NCBI RefSeq assembly: GCF_030009775.1
Contig: NZ_JASCTH010000021.1
Coordinates: forward strand, 1-64,000
Reading direction: 5' to 3'
DNA: 64,000 nucleotides
Source: Actinoplanes sandaracinus
Lineage (GTDB): Bacteria; Actinomycetota; Actinomycetes; Mycobacteriales; Micromonosporaceae
The notes beneath the pieces were generated by a model. That model worked only from the letters and a program-made list of their open reading frames with translations. It made no database searches and had not been told where the DNA came from. How positions within the stretch are numbered: position 1 is the first letter of the stretch; each line of letters opens with the position of its first letter. This document shows positions 41,914 to 50,626 of this stretch, piece after piece. A program made the translations under genes and the position numbers.

Positions 41914-42952
41914 CTCGTCTCAACTTCTCGCCCAGCACATCGATCCGCGGGGAGAGCCTGGTCATGGCCTCCTTGGAGATGTGCGGGAACTCCGACAGCA
42001 GCGTCCTGGCGTACTTCCTGGCTTCCACGGGCGTCAGCGGGTTCGGGCCCCAGGAGGACATGCAGCGGAAATGCTCGGCGAGTTGATCCTCGGTCGGGAA
42101 CCGGGCGTCCTCCTGCGCCACGTACAACAGCTCGGGATCGGTGATCTCGGCGTTGTAGCCGAGCAGCGCCACCCACAGGTTCTCCGGCCGCGACTCCTCC
42201 ACCTGGAAGGCGAGAGCATAGGCGGCCTCCCGGACCTCCGGCGTGACCGTCGCGTCGTTGAGGTCGTCGATGACCAGCCAGTACCGCTGCCGCAGCCCGG
42301 TGGTCACCTGCCCGTCGAACGCGGCCACCAGCGCGTCGATCCGGGCCGCCTGGGGGTCGTCGGCCAGCCGCGGCAGCCGGTCCAGGTCGAGGTCGAGCAG
42401 CCGGAAAACCTGCTCGAAGAACATCCGCGGGGTGTACGCCGTGCCGCTGAGCCGTAGCCGTTTCGGATGCGCGCCCACCGCGGACACCGCGAGATGCCGC
42501 AGGAACGTGTAGGTGTACGACTTTCCGCCCGGCTCGGCGCCCCGGATGATCAGAACGTGGGTGGTGTTCGGGTTCGGATTGACGAACTCGTCCAGGACCT
42601 GCCGCAGGTCCCCGCGGTCGACGAACGCGGCCCGGCCCACCACGATCGCACCCAGTGGACTGCCGTTGAGGGAGAGGAAGGACGGCCTCAGGAACTCGGT
42701 GGCGACGGCCCTCAGGCGGGCGTTCGGCACGCTGATCAGAGCCCGCAGCAGTTCCTCGTCCCGGGGCGGGAATTCCTCCGAGTTCACGAAGTTGATCAGG
42801 GCCAGCGCGCGCTCCTTGACACTGCCGTCCGGCTTCAGGTTGGCCAGGTCGACGTCCAGGCGGTCCCGGGCGAACAACTCGAGCGTGGCGAGGTTCCACT
42901 GCTCGTCGATCACCTGGGCCAGATGCGCGACCTGAGCGCCGTTCAGGGGCAC
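41882..42952 (-). CDS. P-loop ATPase with N-terminal effector-associated-type domain
   Basis: A 356-residue protein. Residues about 1-90 are an all-helical, death-like domain (LELFARDRLDVDLANL, ALALINFVNSEEF, EELLRALI). The ATPase follows, with Walker A RGAEPGGKSYTYTF and Walker B YWLVIDDLND. The N-terminal domain aligns with that of the protease encoded 3 bp upstream, so the two proteins may pair through these domains. It lacks a long sensor tail, so it may act as adaptor and switch. Confidence 0.75.
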   Translation of the reverse strand: MPLNGAQVAHLAQVIDEQWNLATLELFARDRLDVDLANLKPDGSVKERALALINFVNSEEFPPRDEELLRALISVPNARLRAVATEFLRPSFLSLNGSPLGAIVVGRAAFVDRGDLRQVLDEFVNPNPNTTHVLIIRGAEPGGKSYTYTFLRHLAVSAVGAHPKRLRLSGTAYTPRMFFEQVFRLLDLDLDRLPRLADDPQAARIDALVAAFDGQVTTGLRQRYWLVIDDLNDATVTPEVREAAYALAFQVEESRPENLWVALLGYNAEITDPELLYVAQEDARFPTEDQLAEHFRCMSSWGPNPLTPVEARKYARTLLSEFPHISKEAMTRLSPRIDVLGEKLRRGERIEPRDRQ

Positions 42953-42955
42953 GGC

Positions 42956-44053
42956 TCAGTCCTCCCATCCGGCGGTGACACCGTGTTTGCCCCACACCTG
43001 GTGAACCATCTCGATCGGGACGGCCTGGTTCCAGGAGGGCGGGTAGTGCGGGTCGTGCGCGTGGTGCAGGGCGACCAGGCGCAGGTCGGCGTCGAAGCAC
43101 GGCGAGCCGGAGGAGCCGTTCTTGCTGTTCGCGTCGTACCGGACCCGGGTGCCGGCGGCGTTGAACGCGGTCACCGTGCCGATGGTCAGTTGCAGCGGCT
43201 CACCCTCCGGATGCTGGAGCAGGAACACCTGCCGGCCCACGGCGAGCCGCGCGGCGGGGTCGTAGCGGATCCACTCCCGGGGCGGGGCGTCCGGATCGGA
43301 CGACGAGCCGCCGAGCGGCATCTCGCCGACCGCCTCGGCCAGCCGGATCAGGGCGCTGTCGGTCTCCTCCGGGCCGGCGTCGCCCAGCGTCGGCGTCCAG
43401 TCGAATCGGCTGGGAGGGCGGCTGTCGACCAGCCACTGTTCGGCCAGCGCCACCTCGGTGCGCTTCTTCCGCGGCAGGTCCGCGCGGCCGAGCGGCACCT
43501 GGTGGTCGAACCAGCAGCGCACCCGCTGCCACGACGGCTGACCGTCGCGGATGGATCTGATCACGTGCTCGTTGGTGAGCACCAGATCGGGGCCGACCAG
43601 GAACCCGGTGCCCCCGCCGCCCGGGATGTCGATCCAGCAGATCTGTCCCTCCAGGACGGGCAGCCGCGCGGAGAACACGGCCGGGGTGATGAACTGGGCG
43701 TTCGCCTGGATCAACTGTTGCAGCGGCTGCCCGGTGGGGTTGTCCAGCCGTGCGCCGCTCGCGGTCAGGCCCCGCTCGTCCGCGATGGCGGCGAGAACCG
43801 GATTGGCCGGCCGCCGCTCCCGGGCGGCCGCCACCAGGTCGAGCAGCCAGTCCTCCATCCGGGCCTGGTTGATCAGCTCCTGGAGACGATAGGCGAACGT
43901 GCGGCCGGGACCGGCGGGGGCGATGTTCTCGAACGTGTTCGGCGCGAAGTGGTCGACCGTGAGCAGCTCGATCGACTGCGCGTTGAAGGCCTGCGCCAGA
44001 GCCTCGCGGAACCGGCTCATCCACGGGCCGGACGGCTGCCAGTGGTCCGTCAT
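42956..44053 (-). CDS. trypsin-like protease with N-terminal effector-associated-type domain
   Basis: A 365-residue protein without a signal peptide. Residues about 10-85 match the EAD1-type pattern (FREALAQAFNAQSIELLTVD, FAYRLQELINQARMEDWLLD, ending RPANPVL). The rest is a trypsin-like domain with His in TNEHVI, Asp in EETDSALIRL and Ser in NGSSGSPCF. The protease is therefore predicted to be intracellular and to be recruited through its N-terminal domain. ATG 44053 is 5 bp after the preceding gene. Confidence 0.82.
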   Translation of the reverse strand: MTDHWQPSGPWMSRFREALAQAFNAQSIELLTVDHFAPNTFENIAPAGPGRTFAYRLQELINQARMEDWLLDLVAAARERRPANPVLAAIADERGLTASGARLDNPTGQPLQQLIQANAQFITPAVFSARLPVLEGQICWIDIPGGGGTGFLVGPDLVLTNEHVIRSIRDGQPSWQRVRCWFDHQVPLGRADLPRKKRTEVALAEQWLVDSRPPSRFDWTPTLGDAGPEETDSALIRLAEAVGEMPLGGSSSDPDAPPREWIRYDPAARLAVGRQVFLLQHPEGEPLQLTIGTVTAFNAAGTRVRYDANSKNGSSGSPCFDADLRLVALHHAHDPHYPPSWNQAVPIEMVHQVWGKHGVTAGWED

Positions 44054-44058
44054 CGCCC

Positions 44059-44325
44059 CTACTCTCCGATCGTGATCACGATCTCGTCCGTCGCGGCACC
44101 GCCCTCCACCCGGGCGTCGCCCGTCCCGGCCGGGCCGTACGCCCGGAGGGTGAACTCTCCCGTCGGCAGACGCAGGCCGAAACGGCCCTCGGCGTCGCCC
44201 CGCAACGCGATCTCCGGCATCGGGGTGGTCCCGGCGACGATCACGACGGTGGCGTACGGGACGGGACGGCCGGCCGCGTCGACCACCCGCCCGGCCCGTT
44301 CCGCGGGCGTCAGGGGCTGGGCCAT
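44059..44325 (-). CDS. carboxypeptidase-regulatory-like domain protein
   Basis: An 88-residue protein that is one transthyretin-like beta sandwich: GRVVDAAGRPVPYATVVIV, RGDAEGRFGLRLPTGEFTLR, then AYGPAG. Domains of this kind bind or present other proteins. ATG 44325 overlaps the 3' end of the upstream protease gene by 16 bp, which places it inside the operon. It has no enzyme motif of its own. Confidence 0.75.
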   Translation of the reverse strand: MAQPLTPAERAGRVVDAAGRPVPYATVVIVAGTTPMPEIALRGDAEGRFGLRLPTGEFTLRAYGPAGTGDARVEGGAATDEIVITIGE

Positions 44326-45221
44326 CCGCCGTCCTCGCCGACCCAGTCGGTGACCAGCGCCAGCACCTCCGGAGTGAACCGGGGCGCGGAGTTGGCGGTG
44401 ATCCTGAGGTCGGCCGGGGTGCCGCCGGTCCCGTACGCGTGCACCCCCACCGCCACCGGGCGCGTGGTGTCGCCGTCCTCGTAGATCCACACCGGCCCCC
44501 CGCTCTGGCCGCCGAACGTGTCGACCTCGTAGAACAGCCGGCGGTCACTGACCCGCAGCACCCGGTTGTGCCCGTGGTACTGGGCGGTGCCGTCGCCCCG
44601 GTCGGACGGATAGCCCGAGACGTTGACCAGGAGCCCGTCGAACTGCCCGGCCGTACGCACCCCGACCGGGAACCATCCGACCGTCTCGCCGAGAGGCTCC
44701 TCCAGATGGATGCAGCCGATGTCGAAGTCGGGGTCCTCGTCGCTCTGCCAGCGGTCGACGGACGAGAAGTTCGTGCTGGTCACCCGGCCGAACGGTTCGG
44801 ACTCGGCGGGCGGCCCGAACCCGTTACGGCCCGGAATGACGTCGATCGACGCGGCCCAGCCGCCGAAGAAGAAGTTGCTGAACACACAGTGGCCGGCGGT
44901 CAGCACGGTGCGCGGTCCGACGAGCCAGCCGGTGCCGATCGCGCTCGCCCCGGTGGGGCCGCGCATCTCCAGCGAGCAGATCATCCGCCACGGCGACAAC
45001 TCGGTGTCGACGATCCGGACCCGCTCGTCGCGGCCGATCACCGACTCGAACGGCGGATGGATCGGGCCGCTGCGGCCCTTGACCGCCAGGAATCGCACCG
45101 AGCGGGAGGCCTCGTCGGGCGCGGACCCCGCGAAACCGGGCGTCGACGCCGGCCGCACCGGTGCCGACTCCAGGCCCTCGAACGGTGACTTCGGTCTGGT
45201 GACGGACTTCAATTCCATCAT
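44310..45221 (-). CDS. trypsin-like serine protease
   Basis: A 303-residue protein with a complete triad: His in VLTAGHCVF, Asp in DFDIGCIHL and Ser in FGGQSGGPVWIY. An N-terminal stretch of about 85 residues precedes the protease domain and has no signal peptide. This suggests an intracellular enzyme or one exported by another route; the stretch may serve as a recruitment or inhibitory region. It has two tandem ATG codons, with 45221 suited to the GGAG site. The gene is 13 bp from the hydrolase gene. Confidence 0.82.
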   Translation of the reverse strand: MMELKSVTRPKSPFEGLESAPVRPASTPGFAGSAPDEASRSVRFLAVKGRSGPIHPPFESVIGRDERVRIVDTELSPWRMICSLEMRGPTGASAIGTGWLVGPRTVLTAGHCVFSNFFFGGWAASIDVIPGRNGFGPPAESEPFGRVTSTNFSSVDRWQSDEDPDFDIGCIHLEEPLGETVGWFPVGVRTAGQFDGLLVNVSGYPSDRGDGTAQYHGHNRVLRVSDRRLFYEVDTFGGQSGGPVWIYEDGDTTRPVAVGVHAYGTGGTPADLRITANSAPRFTPEVLALVTDWVGEDGGWPSP

Positions 45222-45234
45222 CGGCTCCGGCGGA

Positions 45235-46140
45235 TCATTGTCGGAAGATCTGAAGAATCGGCTGACGCACCGCCACGGCGCTCAGATATTCACCGATGCC
45301 GTGATGATTCCAGCTGTCATTGGCGACGGAGAGATCCGTGCACCGGCTCTGCGGGTCGAATTCCGGGCGGATCGTGTGGTCGAGCGCCACCAGATCGCGG
45401 AAATCGGAGGCGTTACGCCATTGGGCCACCGGTGCCGGAACCTGGAGTGGGCGTGCCACGAGATCCTGGACCTCGGTCACACCCAGGGGTGAGCCGACCG
45501 TGACGAGAAGGGGGACGTTCAGCCCGGCGAGAGCCGGCTCGCGCAGCACGTCGTAGGCGAGGATCGAGCCGAGGCTGTGCCCCACGACGACGACCGGCCC
45601 GGGCAGCCCGGTCAGGGTGTCCCGGACGACCCGGCGCATCGCCTCGCCGTGGCCGCCGAAGAAGTAGGCGTACACGTCCTTGAAGGTCCGCTTCACCAGT
45701 TCCCGGAACGCGGCCCGGCGCAACGGCCCGGGCAGCGGCAGCGCCTCGAACGGCGAGGTCACCGGCGGTGCGGCGTTCTCCCCGTCGACGATGGCGTCGC
45801 CGGTGTAGACGAGGTCACGCAGCCAGGAGTCGAGATGCTTGGCGCCGGCCGTGCCGCCGTCGGTGGCCTCGGTCTCGGCCTGCCGCATCACCTCGGCGGC
45901 GAACACGTCCGGAGGCTGTGCCTCCGGCGGCGCCGCCGACTCGAGCGGGGACACCGGAAGCCGGGTGGCCTCGTCCTCGTCGTGGTCGGGCAGGGGGCGC
46001 GCATGAATGACCGGCGCCCAGTAGGCCATCCGGGAGGCGTCGCCCATGTCCCGGCCGAACAACGCGCGATCCCATTGTCTTCTCAGCGCGTCGGAGGCAA
46101 TCTTGTTGCCGCTTCCGTGTATGTAGACGATTGTTGCCAT
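45235..46140 (-). CDS. alpha/beta hydrolase, first gene of the conflict operon
   Basis: A 301-residue protein. MATIVYIHGSGNK gives the oxyanion region, VVVVGHSLGSILAYDVL the nucleophile elbow with Ser, and SWNHHGIGEYL the probable catalytic His. A long acidic insert at about residues 50-100 is distinctive. It resembles lipase/esterase-like hydrolases of conflict operons. ATG 46140 follows AGGAG. It heads the operon; a GCCCGA-N13-TCGGGC inverted repeat (46153-46177) just upstream may be its operator. Confidence 0.75.
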   Translation of the reverse strand: MATIVYIHGSGNKIASDALRRQWDRALFGRDMGDASRMAYWAPVIHARPLPDHDEDEATRLPVSPLESAAPPEAQPPDVFAAEVMRQAETEATDGGTAGAKHLDSWLRDLVYTGDAIVDGENAAPPVTSPFEALPLPGPLRRAAFRELVKRTFKDVYAYFFGGHGEAMRRVVRDTLTGLPGPVVVVGHSLGSILAYDVLREPALAGLNVPLLVTVGSPLGVTEVQDLVARPLQVPAPVAQWRNASDFRDLVALDHTIRPEFDPQSRCTDLSVANDSWNHHGIGEYLSAVAVRQPILQIFRQ

Positions 46141-46271
46141 TCGAGGTCTCCTGCCCGAATCGGAATCGATCTCGGGCGCTATTCCTGCGCTCGGGAGAGG
46201 ACCTGAGTATCCACGACTTAGGGCTTATCGGAGCCCATCGCTTTGCGCTCCTTCTGCACGGTGTCGTCTTC

Positions 46272-46316
46272 CCGACATGACCGGGGCCGGGTGGAATACC
46301 GGCCCCGGTTTGTCGG
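46272..46316 (-). terminator. extended hairpin terminator after cox1
   Basis: The inner stem ACCGGGGCCGG (46280-46290) pairs with CCGGCCCCGGT (46299-46309) around an 8-nt loop. The outer arms CCGACA (46272-46277) and TGTCGG (46311-46316) extend it. It begins 4 bp beyond the cox1 stop at 46320 and separates that gene from the conflict operon promoter. Confidence 0.75.
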
Positions 46317-46319
46317 CGA

Positions 46320-48077
46320 TCAACGGTCGCGGTCGGTGCTGATGTCCTCGTGATAGGTGGCGCCGCCGTCGGACTCCTTGCGCAGTGGCCGGGCGCCGCC
46401 CTCCGGTGGGCCGGCCAGGGACTGCTCGCCGGCCGCCAGGTGCGGGAACTTGATGTCGAAGGCGGGCCGCTCGGAGCGGATCCGGGGCATCCGGTCGAAG
46501 TTGCGCAGCGGCGGCGGGCTGGTCGTGGCCCACTCCAGCGAGTTGCCGTGGCCCCACGGGTCGTCGGCCGTGACGACTCGGCCCATCTTGTAGGACTTCC
46601 ACACGTTGTAGACGAACGGGAGCGTGGCGATGCCCAGGATGAACGAGCCGATCGTGGAGAACGTGTTCAGGAAGGTGAACCCGTCGGCCGGCAGATAGTC
46701 GGCGTAGCGGCGGGGCATGCCCTTGGTGCCGAGCCAGTGCTGCACCAGGAACGTGCCGTGGAAGCCGATCATCGTGAGCCAGAAGTGGATCTTCGCGAGG
46801 CGTTCGTCGAGCATCCGGCCGTACATCTTCGGGAACCAGAAGTAGATGCCGGCGAAGACGGCGAAGACGATCGTGCCGAAGAGCACGTAGTGGAAGTGGG
46901 CGATCACGAAGTACGAGTCGGAGACGTGGAAGTCGATCGGCGGGGCGGCGAGCAGCACGCCGGAGAGGCCACCGAACAGGAACGTCACCATGAAGCCGAC
47001 CGCCCACAGCATCGGCGACTCGAAGCTGATCTGGCCGCGCCACATGGTGCCGATCCAGACGAAGAACTTCATGCCGGTGGGGACCGCGATCATGAAGCTG
47101 AGGAAGCTGAAGAACGGCAGCAGCACCTGGCCGGTGGCGTACATGTGGTGCGCCCAGACGCTCATCGACAGCGCGCCGATCAGCAGGGTCGCCGCGACCA
47201 GGCCCTTGTAGCCGAAGACGGGCTTGCGGCTGAAGACCGGGATGACCTCGGTGATGATGCCGAAGAACGGCAGCGCGATGATGTAGACCTCAGGGTGGCC
47301 GAAGAACCAGAAGAGGTGCTGCCACAGCATCGGCCCGCCGGTCTGCACGTCGAAGACGTGGGCCCCGAGGACGCGGTCGGCGGCGAGTGCGAACAGCGAG
47401 GCCGCCAGGAACGGGAACACCAGGATCACCAGGAGGCTGGTGACCAGCATGTTCCAGGTGAGGATCGGCATCCGGAACATGGTCATGCCGGGCGCGCGCA
47501 GACACAGGATCGTGGTGATCAGGTTGACCGCGCCGAGGATCGACCCGAGGCCACCGATCGCCAGGCCGACCACCCACGCGTTGCCGCCGATGCCCGGCGA
47601 GTGCAGCGAGTTGCTCAGCGGCGTGTAGGCGAACCAGCCGAAGTCCGCCGCCCCGCCCGGGGTGACGAAGCCGCTCATCGCCGTCAGCGTCCCGAACAGG
47701 TAGAGCCAGTAGGCGAACGCGTTGAGCCGTGGGAACGCCACATCCGGCGCGCCGATCTGGATCGGCACGACGTAGTTGGCGAACGCGAACACGATCGGCG
47801 TCGCGAAGAACAGCAGCATGGCCGTGCCGTGCATGGTGAAGAGTTGGTTGAACTGCTCCGGCGACAGCATCTGCATTCCGGGCTTGGCCAGTTCGGCCCG
47901 CATCAGCAGAGCCATGATGCCGCCGACCATGTAGAACACGATCGACGTGATCATGTACATGATCCCGATCTGCTTCGCATCGGTGGTGCGCAGGATCCGC
48001 GCCAGCGCCGACCCTTTCACCTGCCGGCGAATCGGATGAGGCCGGACGGGCACCGGCCTCGGGGCGACGGTAGTCAA
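46320..48077 (-). CDS. ctaD: cytochrome c oxidase subunit I
   Basis: A 585-residue heme-copper oxidase subunit with twelve membrane helices. Ligands are visible: heme a His in FTMHGTAM, the CuB/Tyr cross-link region WFFGHPEVYIIALP, CuB His pair in VWAHHMY, and heme a3/heme a His in IAHFHYVLFG. The TTG at 48077 is chosen because GAGGAG lies 7 nt upstream and the protein then opens like actinobacterial CtaD (TTVAPRPVPVRP). The C-terminal tail of about 60 residues is charged. Other oxidase subunits are not adjacent. Confidence 0.93.
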   Translation of the reverse strand: MTTVAPRPVPVRPHPIRRQVKGSALARILRTTDAKQIGIMYMITSIVFYMVGGIMALLMRAELAKPGMQMLSPEQFNQLFTMHGTAMLLFFATPIVFAFANYVVPIQIGAPDVAFPRLNAFAYWLYLFGTLTAMSGFVTPGGAADFGWFAYTPLSNSLHSPGIGGNAWVVGLAIGGLGSILGAVNLITTILCLRAPGMTMFRMPILTWNMLVTSLLVILVFPFLAASLFALAADRVLGAHVFDVQTGGPMLWQHLFWFFGHPEVYIIALPFFGIITEVIPVFSRKPVFGYKGLVAATLLIGALSMSVWAHHMYATGQVLLPFFSFLSFMIAVPTGMKFFVWIGTMWRGQISFESPMLWAVGFMVTFLFGGLSGVLLAAPPIDFHVSDSYFVIAHFHYVLFGTIVFAVFAGIYFWFPKMYGRMLDERLAKIHFWLTMIGFHGTFLVQHWLGTKGMPRRYADYLPADGFTFLNTFSTIGSFILGIATLPFVYNVWKSYKMGRVVTADDPWGHGNSLEWATTSPPPLRNFDRMPRIRSERPAFDIKFPHLAAGEQSLAGPPEGGARPLRKESDGGATYHEDISTDRDR

Positions 48078-48213
48078 GGGAAGCTCCTCACCAGCGGATG
48101 CGGACAACTGTGGCCTATACCCGTTATAGGCGTCTACCGCAGCAATCCGCTCCAGATCGGCGTAAGAGCAGCATTCTGCCCGCCGCATCGGGTATAGGGG
48201 CCCGCAGGCGGGA

Positions 48214-50508
48214 TCAGGCCGCCATGCCGGCCGTCCCGTCCAGCATCTCGTCGATGGCCGCCGCGGGCAGCGGCCGGGCGAACAGGAAGCCCTGCGCCCG
48301 CCGGTAACCCAGCTCGAACAGCCGGCGAGCCTGCTCGGCGGTCTCCACCCCTTCGGCGACGGTGTCCAGTTCCATCTTCGCGGCGATGTCGGCCAGCGCC
48401 GCGGCGATCGCCTCCTGCTGCGGGGTGCCGTTGAGCCCGTCGACGAACGACTTGTCGACCTTGATCGCGTCCACCGGGCAGGTGCGCAGCAGTCCGAGCG
48501 AGGAGTGCCCGGTCCCGAAGTCGTCCAGGGCGATCTTCACCCCCAGCTCGGACAGGGCCTGCACGGTCGCCAGCGCGCGCCCGCCGCCGAACACGGCCGT
48601 CTCGGTGATCTCGACGGTGAGCCGGCTCGGCGGCAGGTCGTGCCGGGTGAGCGCGGCCGCGACGAGCTCCGCACACGCCGGGTCGAGCAGCTGCCGGGCC
48701 GACACGTTGACCGCCACCGACCCGAGCGCGTCCGGGCCGTGCACCCGCCGCCAGGCGGCCGCCTGCGCGCAGACGGTGTCGATGATCCACGCCCCGAGCT
48801 CGATGATGAGCCCGGTCTCCTCGGCGACCGGAACGAAGTCCGTGGGCGAGACGACCCGGCCGTCGGCCCGGGCCCAGCGGATCAGCGACTCGACGCCGGT
48901 CATCCGGCCGTGCGGCAGCTCGACGACCGGCTGGTAGAGCATGTAGAACTCGCCGTTGGCCAGCGCCCGGCGCAGGTCGGCGGCGATCGTCGCCCGCTGG
49001 GTGAGTTGCCGTTCCAGCGAGGCGTCGTAACGGACCACCCGGCCGTCCGCGTGCGCGGTCGCCTCCCGCAACGCGATCTCGGCCCGCCGGTGCAGATCGG
49101 CGTCGTCGGCGATCCCCATCGACACCTCCACGATCACCTCGTGGCCGGCCGCGGACAGCGGCTCACCGCAGGCCGCCCTGAGCCGGTCCACCGTCGGCGC
49201 GGTCTCCCGGTGGTCGCCGGGCAGCAGCAGCCCGAACTCGTCGCCGCCGAGGCGGGCGACCACCGCGCGTTCCCCGGCGAGCCGGGTGAGCCGGTCGGCG
49301 TACGCGGTGAGCAGCGCGTCCCCGCCGGCCGGCCCCAGGCTGTCGTTGATCGACCGGAAGTCCCGCAGGTCGATCAGCACGGCCGTGTGCGGGCTCTCCA
49401 GGCCGTCGACGGCCGCGGTGAAGTACCGGCGACTGCGCAGACCGGTGAGTTCGTCGTGCATCGCCTGGTGCGCGACGGTGTCCAGCAGGGTGGCGTTCTC
49501 GGCCAGGGCCACCGCCTGCCGGGCCACCACGAGCAGCAGCAACAGCAGCGTCCCGGCCACCTGAACCGTGGTGAGATGTCCGGTCCGCAGATAGACCGTC
49601 CCCACGAGCAGGCCGGTCATCCCGGTGGCGACCAGCGGGATCGCGGCGCCCCGCCGGTACACCGCCGGGTGCGCCACCCGTGACGGCGCCCCGGGACCGG
49701 CGCGGGCCCGCTGCTGCGCGTGCGCGGCGAGCGCCCCGAACAGGCCGACGAACGGCAGCACCGCGGCGCTGCCGTTGAGGTGCGGCCACGGCAGCAGCAC
49801 CGTCATCAGGACCGCCGACAGCGGCCCGGCGATCCCGATCGGCGACAGCCACCACAGCGCGGCCCTCGGCACCGGGCTCCGGCTCGCCGCCATGATCTTG
49901 ACGACGACCACCACGCCGGCGACCCCGATCGCGACCATCGCCAGATTCAGCCACCACGCCGAGGCGCGGCCGCCGAACCGGTCGACGGCCCAGCCCAGGT
50001 ACTCGGAGGTGGCGACGCCGGCGGTCACCGTCACCACCGCCAGGTCCAGCACCGCCGTGGTCATTTGCCGCCAGCTGCGGCCGCCGCCGGGCAGCCGCAG
50101 CAGCGAGGCGATCGCCAGCAGTGTGCCGACGACGTACAGGAGCAGGGTGCGCGAGCCGAGCGGCGGCATCCCGTCGTAGGGGACCGTGGCGACGTCGATC
50201 GTCTGGCTGATGCCCGCGGCGAGCACGAACGCCATGGCCACGGCCACCCGCCGCCAGAACATCCGCAGCGTGCCGTCGGCCGTGCCGGAGGTGCCGGCGA
50301 ACGCGGCGACCGCGATGGACAGGCCGCAGACGGCGGGCGCCCACACCAGCAACCGGTGGAAGGCGACGTGCGTGCCGGCCACGATCAGGGCGACCTCGGC
50401 CAGCGCCATCAGGAGAGCGACCGGCGCGAACCAGGGACGCCAGCGCGGCGCCCGCAACCGGGAGGCCAACGGATGCACACCGCCTCCCCTCACCGTCCAT
50501 TCCACCAT
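48214..50508 (-). CDS. membrane GGDEF-EAL cyclic-di-GMP protein
   Basis: About 764 residues. The N-terminal 330 residues contain about eight to ten membrane helices. A GGDEF domain follows with an intact RLGGDEFGLL motif, then an EAL domain where the signature reads GVESLIRW (Ser for Ala, the catalytic Glu kept), with DDFGTGHSSLGLL, VDKSFV and EGVET all present. Both synthesis and hydrolysis of c-di-GMP look possible. The start is uncertain; ATG 50508 is chosen, although an in-frame start further upstream would run into the divergent LacI gene. Confidence 0.88.
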   Translation of the reverse strand: MVEWTVRGGGVHPLASRLRAPRWRPWFAPVALLMALAEVALIVAGTHVAFHRLLVWAPAVCGLSIAVAAFAGTSGTADGTLRMFWRRVAVAMAFVLAAGISQTIDVATVPYDGMPPLGSRTLLLYVVGTLLAIASLLRLPGGGRSWRQMTTAVLDLAVVTVTAGVATSEYLGWAVDRFGGRASAWWLNLAMVAIGVAGVVVVVKIMAASRSPVPRAALWWLSPIGIAGPLSAVLMTVLLPWPHLNGSAAVLPFVGLFGALAAHAQQRARAGPGAPSRVAHPAVYRRGAAIPLVATGMTGLLVGTVYLRTGHLTTVQVAGTLLLLLLVVARQAVALAENATLLDTVAHQAMHDELTGLRSRRYFTAAVDGLESPHTAVLIDLRDFRSINDSLGPAGGDALLTAYADRLTRLAGERAVVARLGGDEFGLLLPGDHRETAPTVDRLRAACGEPLSAAGHEVIVEVSMGIADDADLHRRAEIALREATAHADGRVVRYDASLERQLTQRATIAADLRRALANGEFYMLYQPVVELPHGRMTGVESLIRWARADGRVVSPTDFVPVAEETGLIIELGAWIIDTVCAQAAAWRRVHGPDALGSVAVNVSARQLLDPACAELVAAALTRHDLPPSRLTVEITETAVFGGGRALATVQALSELGVKIALDDFGTGHSSLGLLRTCPVDAIKVDKSFVDGLNGTPQQEAIAAALADIAAKMELDTVAEGVETAEQARRLFELGYRRAQGFLFARPLPAAAIDEMLDGTAGMAA

Positions 50509-50626
50509 CCGGGTGATCGGCGCGCCGACCTCAGACCTGAGAGAACGGGCCGCGGCGGGGTACGGGTGACGAAGGCGCCCGGGGCGGCACTCCGCCGGGG
50601 TGTCGGCTTCCGATAGAAGTAACGGC

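Noticed and set aside
46350..48197. 615-residue plus-strand open frame
   Set aside because: Antisense to cytochrome oxidase subunit I, whose ligands are all clear. The frame has biased, low-complexity composition.
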